From Priapulus caudatus (Eukaryota; Priapulida; Priapulimorpha; Priapulimorphida; Priapulidae), in contig NW_014577272.1 of the NCBI RefSeq assembly GCF_000485595.1, positions 4,389-51,020 on the forward strand: a DNA stretch of 46,632 nt. Direction: 5' to 3'. Numbering within the stretch: the first letter of the stretch is position 1; every line of letters begins with the position of its first letter. The translations under genes were made by a program, and so were the position numbers. Below are positions 39,475 through 46,632 of the stretch, piece by piece. The notes below the pieces were generated by a model. The model ran no database searches. It had not been told where the DNA came from and saw only the letters and a program-made list of their open reading frames with translations.

Positions 39475-41872
39475 AGATGTTATTCTTAGACGTAGTGTTT
39501 ACTATTGCAAGAATTGAATCGTTTTAGTTTTATTGGTTCTTGTTTACATATTATGCAGTTTTGTGTATTTGAGTCAGCTGATTCATGGCCGATATTATTG
39601 TCCAATCGTTGCAGTAATACATTCTATGCGCACATTTTAACGCAATATTATCATAATCATACATGCACATAACTTCTGTCATCAACTCTTCCGCACGCAT
39701 AATGAGTGTATCATAATTTGCTTACTGTTGTCATCGAGTAGTACCACTAGAGTTCCGTAATCTCCCACAACAAGGCCGTTGGAACTAGGTGCCATAATAT
39801 CCTTTCCTTCCACAACTTTAATCCTAACATCGGGTACTCGTATCTGCTGTTCTGGTACCGGAGTAGCAGATAGAGTTCTGTTTTGAAATCCAAGAAGATG
39901 AGGTTAAATACAGGGGCACGTATATTTAGCGCGTAACTACTCTAGAAATACACTAGACTAACGTAAAATTTTAGCGCACAACAACACATTAAAGCTCTTC
40001 GTCAACCGCATTGTGCATTATGTAGTGTTGTCATAATATAATACGTGTTATATAGAAATATAAGTTGATTTTATAGCTATAATACTATATAGGCAACACG
40101 GACGGGAAAGTAAGTACGCATACACGCACGTGACACACGCAAACGCACACGTACACACACACGCGCGCACACGCACACGTACACACACACGCGCGCACAC
40201 GCACACGTGCACACACACGCGCGTGCACACGCACACGTACACACACACGCGCGCACACGCACACGTACACACACGCGCGCGCGCACACGCATGCGCCACG
40301 CATCCATGCATGCACGCATGCGGCACGCAGACACACACGCGCACGCGCGCGCGCACACGCATGCGCCACGCATCCATGCATGCACGCATGCGGCACGCAG
40401 ACACACACGCGCACGCGCGCGCGCGCGCGCACACACACACACACACGTGCACACAAGCGAAAATAGGTTATAGATTCCCGGAGCGACTCACGGTAAATTA
40501 ATCCCCGCACTCATCTGCTTCGGTTCGGGAGCCTCGAACAAGCAGGAGACTTTATAAGCGCGGTCCCAAGCTTCCAGAATCGCTAGGTCTTTTGTCATCA
40601 TTACCACAATGACATTTTGAAAGCGGGTAGATCCTTTCACTCCATAACCATCCTGATAATAATATGTATGAATAGATGACGATTCTAGCTACTAGCAGAT
40701 ATTACACGGCATCGTACTTTGTTCGAATAATCGTGAAATGATTTGTTTTTCAGGTTTGTGACTTCAAATAAGTTATTCGTATTGAAACCTTGTAGCAATA
40801 TTTAATTAACGTGTTAATTTTATTTTGCGAAAGAGCGCGTGAAAAGTGTATCGTCAACTGATCTGATAAACCTGCCTCTTGTATTTCTTCCGTGCCGCAT
40901 CCATCAATTGGAAAATGAAATTCCACTACATCATGACCAGATCCATAAACTTGGCACTTCTCAGCTTCAAAGAATCCCCTTGTGTAGACCCTGCCGTTGA
41001 AGTACTTGTTAAACTTGAGCGTCACCTGCATGTACCTGTTATTAGTGTCGCATTGAACCTGAATATCTGTTGGAAGAGAAAAAAGGATTAGAATGATAGA
41101 CCTAGTGTGTGAATGAGTGAATTACGTGTAAGTATTACCATTGTTTTACTTTGCTAATTCTACCAGCAATCTTATACCAGCATCCACAACATCTACGCGC
41201 AATCATCACCCTCACAATTGCGACAGTGACTGCTCTCTTACCATTAACCTGGTTTTCGATTTTGTTTCCGTATTTATCGTTTTCGAATCTCGGAAACGGG
41301 TTGGCGCCGGACCGATACCCGCCATGTTGTTGCGGTTGTGTCTGGTAACCGTATTCAGTATCCTCTCGGGGCAGTTCGTCGTAGCTAGGCGGTTGCTGAG
41401 GCTGTTGCTCGTATTGTTGAGACTGTTGTGATCCGTAACCCGCCTGTTGCTGCGTTTCGTATCCGCCGGAAGGTTTCCGGTACGGATTGTACAACTCTCC
41501 CTGCGGCACGTAACTGCGACTCTTCTGTTTAGGTTCGTACGCGTACGGATCCACGTTGTACCCGTTCTCGCCGTACGTTTGCTGATCAACGCTGCCTGGT
41601 TCAGCACGGTAGCTGTACTGGGAAGGCGAGTCGTAATTAGCACGTGCCCCCGATGGCTGATACGGCTTCCTGTACGCGTCATGTGATTGCTGAGAGTAGG
41701 GTGCGCTGGGAGACTCTGTGGCGTATGGATCATAGTAGGCTGGCTTTCTTGATGGATATTGGTCACCAAAAGCTCGTCCGCGTGGATGCGCCTGCCATGC
41801 CCCCTGCTGGCCGTAATCGGAACTGGCATACACCGCTGTGAGACCAGCGAGTATGCACACCAGTTTCATCAT
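38143..41872 (-). CDS. Zona-pellucida-domain type I membrane protein with Tyr/Gln/Pro-rich N-terminal region
   Basis: Minus-strand exons: 41872-41242, 41066-40876, 40652-40492, 39877-39726, 39405-39158, 38709-38532, 38306-38143. They give 1725 nt (574 aa), in frame only if intron 2 uses a GC donor. Residues 1-17 ([16 protein letters not shown]) are a signal peptide. Residues 18-210 are low-complexity, rich in Tyr, Gln, Pro and Ser, cuticle- or matrix-like. The ZP domain spans about 211-466: ZP-N has [20 protein letters not shown] and [15 protein letters not shown] has [41 protein letters not shown] and VQLCQTEC. A furin-type site RRLKR is at 478-482. A transmembrane helix lies at about 541-562, with a basic cytosolic tail (RARRRK). 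This is the normal layout of ZP proteins that polymerise into extracellular matrices or apical coats after cleavage. Which ZP subfamily is not determined. Confidence 0.9.
39438..39473. repeat. TTA microsatellite in a ZP-gene intron
   Basis: About 11 uninterrupted ATT/TTA units lie in the intron between the exons at 39877-39726 and 39405-39158. Confidence 0.9.
40115..40455. repeat. CA/CG alternating purine-pyrimidine tract with a 66-bp tandem unit
   Basis: Almost pure (CA)/(CG)/(TG) alternation for over 300 bp, in the ZP-gene intron about 40 bp from the donor of the 40652-40492 exon. A unit of about 66 bp containing GCATGCGCCACGCATCCATG and CACGCATGCGGCACGCAGAC occurs twice in tandem (about 40287-40352 and 40353-40418). 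Each unit contains an internal palindrome. It yields long Cys/Arg/Val or Thr/His open frames in several frames, which are not genes. Confidence 0.92.
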
Positions 41873-43408
41873 TATCACCTGAAATAGGGCATATACATTG
41901 TATTCGCTACCAAACGAATGTCGAACATTGATACGTAATGGTCGCCGGCTAGCAAGAACTGCCACCTGGCATGACTGAATACAAGTTACGTGCCAAACTG
42001 TCCTTATTTTTGAATTTACGTATTGAGAACAGTGAATCACTCTTTGATGCACACATCCCGCTGGTGTAGCGGCATGATCGAGTTACTTAATTTACTACAA
42101 TAATTCGCTATCCCTCCTCGTAATTCTTTCTTCTATGTCCCCATATTTGATTGAATGCGCGTGCATCGCCGTGCTACGGTTCTACGTTTCATATCCATCT
42201 TTGAAATGAAAGAGCAATTTTCCACAGATCCTACCTCTGGGCTTGCGAGCCCCAGTTATCGTAGAAAAAAAACCGCAGGTAAACTGTTGACACAATTGGG
42301 TACTTCGCGGCGCGTAAATAGAACAGCTTACCAGGGCGCTGTGTACTCTCACGGGTGGGCCAAAACAAATCCCTGTTTAGCTTTCAGATATTTTCACGAG
42401 TTCGACGTTTCTTAGAGAAAATGTAGTTATGTTTTCCACTTGCCTATTATCATATATCTATGTATGCGAGGCACATAGACAAGGATAAGAGACTGGCTGT
42501 GATCTAGTATTACGCTTCTCACGATAGCATCTATTAACCGAGAAATGTATCATGTATATCATGTATCTAATTATAGAATATAATGGAATTATAATTAGGT
42601 CCAATTAGAAGACACCGCTTCGTTCATTTGCACCAAGCGGATACGAACTTCTGCATAAATTGATGTAAATTATATCTAATTTAGAAACGTGCTGCGCAAC
42701 AATTTCGATAGCTAATAACGGCCAGTTCTAAGTAGTAATGTCGCTAACCCAGCTCTCTGGTTTCGAGGCTTTGAAGAGGCGACGGGCGGTAAATACGGCA
42801 ATCTTGCGAACAAAATACGCACAGACGTGTGATCATTATCGTAGAAGGATTATGTCGATGACTAAAGCCTAACCGGATCATAATTCGCCGTGACATTTTG
42901 CTCTGAGGAACGTTTGCCTTGTCCGTGTAATTACCTTATCCCGGGTCACGTGGGTAATCATCAGCTCAAACGCGGTGTTCGCCAAACAGGGCATACTAAC
43001 TATACAGATGCGTGTGTGACGACACTATCTGTCGAGCGTATTGACTTCATCGACAAGGGGTCATTTCGGAGAATGCGCAGTTAGAGAATTGATTACCTTG
43101 TTCGCCACGACGACAGGGATGAGTCTTGTGAAGAGTGAAGGCAAATCGGGTTAAGGTTTACCGTACTTAGCGTTCCGCTGCACCGTTATTGAACGCGAGT
43201 GAATGTGTTCACCGTAGATACGCGCCCTAGCATGTGCGTCCCGAATGCGAACTATAATGATAATTATAGATAGCATCCATCAAAAAAAAGTGTGCATAGA
43301 GCTTCCATTCATGTCGCTGATGGTTTTATAAAAAAATATAAATACGATTGTTCGAATCGCACGAAGGTTACACTGGTATAATGCATAATAACGGCGGTTC
43401 ACTTGTGC

Positions 43409-43705
43409 TAAAGGCCGCCGCACACCAGCCGATTTTACAAACGATGAAGCGATGAAGCGATGAAGCGATGAAGCGATGAAGCGATGAAGCGATGTAGTGT
43501 GTGCGGCGGCCTTTAAAATCGGCTCATCGGGCTCATCGGTCTCATGCGCTCATCGGCCTCATCGGTTCAAAAATCAAAACATTGTTTGATTTGGAACGAT
43601 CACCGAATAAAAATAAAATCGTCTACAAACTGAACGCGCACACCGGTACAATCCGCTTCATCGCTTCATCGTTGTTAACATCGGCTGCGGTGTGGCGGCG
43701 CCTTA
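43409..43705. mobile_element. Inverted-repeat element with GATGAAGC octamer array
   Basis: The left end TAAAGGCCGCCGCACACCAG is mirrored by TGCGGTGTGGCGGCGCCTTA at the right (imperfect), and a second GTGCGGCGGCCTTTAAAATC occurs at about 43500-43520. About six GATGAAGC units in tandem lie at 43441-43492, and CTCATCGG repeats follow at 43520-43565. No target duplication was identified. Non-coding. Confidence 0.65.
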
Positions 43706-44052
43706 AGGAGTGGCGAACGTAATGCGCATTTTTCGTGGCGGTTCATGGTAGCGGTGGCAAGACCGCTGCCAGTCCATCACCCGTTACGTTACATCGAAGC
43801 GTGGGTTGGCGTTTGTATTGGTGGTTGCTGTCATCGTACTTGAGTGAATATGCAGCGATATATAATAGACATAGGCGGACTGTAACCAGCTATATTGCGT
43901 ACGTCGTTGAAAGGTTGTGTTCTCGCGAGGAAAAACGCAGGCATTACATCTGAGTTGCCGCTTTCCGCGTTACTATTTCCCTGGTGGTAGACACTGAGAC
44001 GGATTCTCACTTACGCAGGAATGAAAGGGAGCGAATGGCATTAGCATTATAT

Positions 44053-44054
44053 AC

Positions 44055-44112
<58 letters not shown>

Positions 44113-44347
44113 TATATATGTATATGTATATGTGTATAGTATATGTATATGTATATGTATATGCTATTGTATATGTATACTGTATATGTAATATTATATG
44201 TATATGTCATGTTATGATATATAAGTATATGTATATATGATAGTATGTATATGTATTGTATATTGTATATGTATATTGTATATGTATACTGTATATGTAG
44301 ATGTATATGTATATGTATAGTGTTATGTATATGTATAATGTATAGTG

Positions 44348-44406
<59 letters not shown>
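44053..44406. repeat. TATATG and AT microsatellite block
   Basis: Uninterrupted ATATGT units from about 44053 to 44112, degraded TATATG/TATACTG sequence to 44345, then a pure AT run at about 44354-44406. Open frames of Met/Tyr/Ile here are microsatellite translation. Confidence 0.95.
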
Positions 44407-44409
<3 letters not shown>

Positions 44410-44648
44410 GACTTGTGAGTGCAAAAGATCATTGCTTGCTAGGGTGCGACGTCAAGAGGGAGGAGATTAGCCACCTATATTTATCAGAAATCAAATTACC
44501 AATCATTCATAATTTATAACATAATACGTAATAGCGTTTCTGCTGGATTGAATACAGTAATTTGAACGATCGATACTAATAAAAAAAATAATAACGGGTT
44601 TGTATACATTGATCGACGACTATGCAGTAGCAAACTTTTCTCACGTAC

Positions 44649-44735
44649 CTTGTCGATAGACGCGTGCTGTTCTCTCCGAATTGTACAAACACACGGGAGC
44701 AGTCAATCGTACCTGTGCGGTGATCACCAAATAAC
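44649..44735 (-). other. Candidate untranslated first exon of the ZP gene
   Basis: On the minus strand, a segment starting about 25-30 bases after the TATA box at 44766-44759 runs to CTATCGACAAG followed by the strong donor GTACGTGAG. No ATG in frame with the ZP reading frame is needed because the start codon lies in the next exon. The start coordinate is inferred from TATA spacing only. Confidence 0.4.
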
Positions 44736-44758
44736 GCTCCATATTTTATGCACGGGCT

Positions 44759-44766
44759 CTTATATA
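44759..44766 (-). promoter_or_regulatory. TATA box, candidate promoter of the ZP gene
   Basis: The minus strand reads GCGTATATAAGAGCC. TATATAAG is a strong TATA match, placed about 110 bp upstream of the candidate first-exon donor. A second AT-rich box (CATAAAATATGG, about 44741-44752) lies just inside. Confidence 0.45.
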
Positions 44767-44899
44767 CGCGATGAAGGTGGATGTAGTGACCTATTTGAAG
44801 AGGGGCCACGGTGCCCCGGTGGACAGTACGCGCGCACGGGTTATGGAGGCGTCAGCTGTGGCCGTAAACAGGGTCAAGTGAAGAGCCGACGTGTATAGT

Positions 44900-46560
44900 G
44901 CCCGAGAGTGGCCATCGTTGGCTAATTATGACTCGATAGAAGAACACGGCCTTTGTCAGACACGTCCGCGTGTGCAAACACACTACACCGCGTGTAGTAG
45001 TCCATCAATGTGGTCTCAGAACGGGCGACCGACTTGCTTGCCAACGGGCTTGTTAATATTCTTAGCTGCCATGCATGTTTCGTCGATGGGGGCACCTAAT
45101 ATTCGGGACACTCGGACCGTGTCCTTTCACCCGGTGGGTCTATCGTGGGTAACAACCATCTGAAATAATAGACGGCAAGCAGAATTACTAATGCATTGGC
45201 TGATACACTTGCGTTTTTCTAAAGCCTCTGCAAATATAATAAGAAAAGCGCTTCGCTGTCAATAATTGTCTGTTCAACAAGCCAGCTATACTGTAGCTGT
45301 AATTACCATACGCGGCCATACTCGTATATAGTTGGATGTAAAGAACATTCGCAAAAAACATGGAAATTTCACAGTGATAAACAGCGCCCTATCTAGACAT
45401 ACACTTATTGGAGAAAGAAAGCTTAAAAACAACGTATCGATACAAAAATCATAGTTCAATTCTATGCACGAACCAGGGCATTATTTATAGAACTAGGAAG
45501 TGACACGGGCAGAGATTCTGGTCTATATAATATCGTATTGCGACAAGCAACGCACACACTCGATATTAGGGCACTAGTTGGCACCTGCCAGTAGTGAATG
45601 AAGAATGAAAACACTTTATACTAAATAGCTCATTTATGTCATTACATAAGGGGACTTGCGCGTGTGGCAGCGTTAAATTTGTCGGTCATTCATCTGTCTG
45701 GTTCAACTTACGTAAACATCTAAGTATCCAGTGTTTCCAGGGTTTCCAGTCTGTGCTGTCCCGTGCGAGGTACATATCATTGCATCAGCGAGTCACAGTG
45801 ATGTCATTGTGAGATTGCTAACTAAAGGATGGCGTCACTTCGTATTTCCGATAGATCTGCATGCAAGTTATACTGGCACGCGTACACCGGAAACTCCTTA
45901 CTTGAGCATGCTATAAATAAATCTACTGAATTTGAATAGCATATATCTACAACAAAACTACAAATAACTTGAGTTATTTTAAGTACAGGTTGTCTATCCG
46001 GCGGATGCAAGTTATACGCAAGCAATACGATCAATACAATGCAAACTCGTTCCATGTATACGTGGGGACACAGACGCATTCTCGTGCACTGATTTTCAAT
46101 CAATCACAGAAAAATACATGTATTGTTGGAAGAATTGTTGCCCGAATATTGTTGCCCGAATTACATTTGTTTACACAATATGTTTATTTAATGTACGGTA
46201 AAATACAGTCACATACCCAATAATATATGTGTAAAATCGTATGTAATGCGTATGATTAGAATAAGTAATCTTATGTTTCGCTAATAATTCGGCTAATTCT
46301 AAACGTAGGAAAATAATTTCAGTATTAATGAATACATATTGAATAGTAGCACGTATGTATATGTACAAGTACGCGCGTGCGTGCGTGGATATTTGATGTT
46401 TCTGCTTAGCTACATAATCATAGTTCACATTTTCTAAATCATCCAAGTTTAACAAATTTTTGTAGGATTTTTATGTGAGCCTGTTCGTGCTTTTTTCAAT
46501 TGTGACAAAAGTGGTATAAAACGTAGCGCCTGTGCTCTGACGAACTTGCTCATTACCGTA
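44900..46560. other. Intergenic, no supported gene
   Basis: Open frames here are short and lack recognisable domains or splice-supported partners. A small direct repeat, ATTGTTGCCCGAAT, occurs twice at about 46132-46162. Nothing else stands out. Confidence 0.5.
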
Positions 46561-46567
46561 CTAACCT

Positions 46568-46571
46568 ACTG

Positions 46572-46632
<61 letters not shown>
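46568..46632. repeat. CT microsatellite at window end
   Basis: A CT dinucleotide run of more than 60 bp continues to the last base and is probably longer beyond the window. Confidence 0.95.

Larger units (their letters stand above)
41881..44648 (-). other. Presumed 5'-UTR intron of the ZP gene
   Basis: The minus-strand acceptor TTTCAG precedes base 41880, eight bases before the start codon. The nearest well-formed upstream donor that follows a TATA box is GTACGTGAG at 44648-44640. If used, this 2.77-kb interval is an intron within the 5' UTR. It contains the element at 43409-43705 and the TATATG/AT microsatellites, and no supported exon. Confidence 0.45.

Noticed and set aside
40048-40510. 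Long overlapping Cys/Arg/Val and Thr/His open frames of 88-141 aa
   Set aside because: They are translations of the CA/CG alternating repeat in several frames and both strands.
41141-41841. Plus-strand and shifted minus-strand open frames over the ZP gene first coding exon (including a 205-aa frame)
   Set aside because: The minus-strand frame with the signal peptide, donor phase and ZP continuation is the real one. The others are shadows favoured by the Gln/Tyr/Pro codon bias.
43441-43492. Possible CRISPR-like array of GATGAAGC units
   Set aside because: Contiguous 8-bp tandem units without spacers, in eukaryotic DNA; a simple microsatellite.
44055-44432. Met/Tyr/Ile-rich open frames
   Set aside because: Direct translation of TATATG/AT microsatellites.

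Overview
This window is nuclear DNA from a metazoan, most likely an invertebrate. The genes are split by many small introns of about 150-700 bp with GT-AG (and apparently a few GC-AG) borders. AATAAA signals lie downstream of some genes, there are no bacterial-style operons, and the intergenic DNA is packed with small transposon-derived palindromes and microsatellites. Three of the four recognisable proteins are close to their vertebrate counterparts and the eIF3i model has the same length as the human protein, which suggests a slowly evolving lineage. I cannot name the phylum from sequence alone.

Layout: 1-1.25 kb holds short palindromic elements and a decayed CR1/L2-like LINE 3' end. 4.9-11.9 kb (+) is an R3HCC1L (GIDRP88-like) gene in 11 coding exons. 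13.5-21.6 kb is a repeat-rich stretch (several MITEs, a dead hAT element carrying a nested MITE, foldback elements, a second retroelement fragment). It also contains the last three coding exons of an unidentified minus-strand gene (14.5-15.4 kb). 22.75-26.46 kb (+) is eIF3i (EIF3I), complete except that its initiator ATG sits in an unlocated upstream exon. A perfect 577-bp tandem duplication follows at 27.0-28.2 kb. 28.3-31.9 kb is another transposon cluster with a 1.18-kb Mutator-like foldback with a 9-bp target duplication, and a piggyBac-like fragment. 32.7-36.7 kb (+) is the spliceosome-associated RNA-binding protein Tat-SF1 (HTATSF1). 38.1-44.8 kb (-) is a single-pass zona-pellucida-domain membrane protein with a TATA box and an untranslated first exon. 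The last 2 kb shows no gene and ends in a CT microsatellite.

Three genes act in RNA metabolism or translation (R3HCC1L with an exon-junction-complex-binding-like motif, eIF3i, Tat-SF1); the ZP protein is extracellular-matrix type. I see no evidence that they form a functional cluster. I reconstructed exon models by hand from homology and splice phase. The coding lengths come out as exact multiples of three for R3HCC1L (1083 aa), eIF3i (325 aa if exon 1 contributes only ATG), Tat-SF1 (583 aa) and the ZP protein (574 aa, only if one intron uses a GC donor).

The most interesting non-genic signal is a set of small inverted-repeat element families. One (TAGCTCTAGTACTATAGCCC termini) occurs as a 1.18-kb foldback, an 81-bp micro-palindrome and partial ends. 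Two others have CAGGG termini and consistent 5-bp or 6-bp target duplications.
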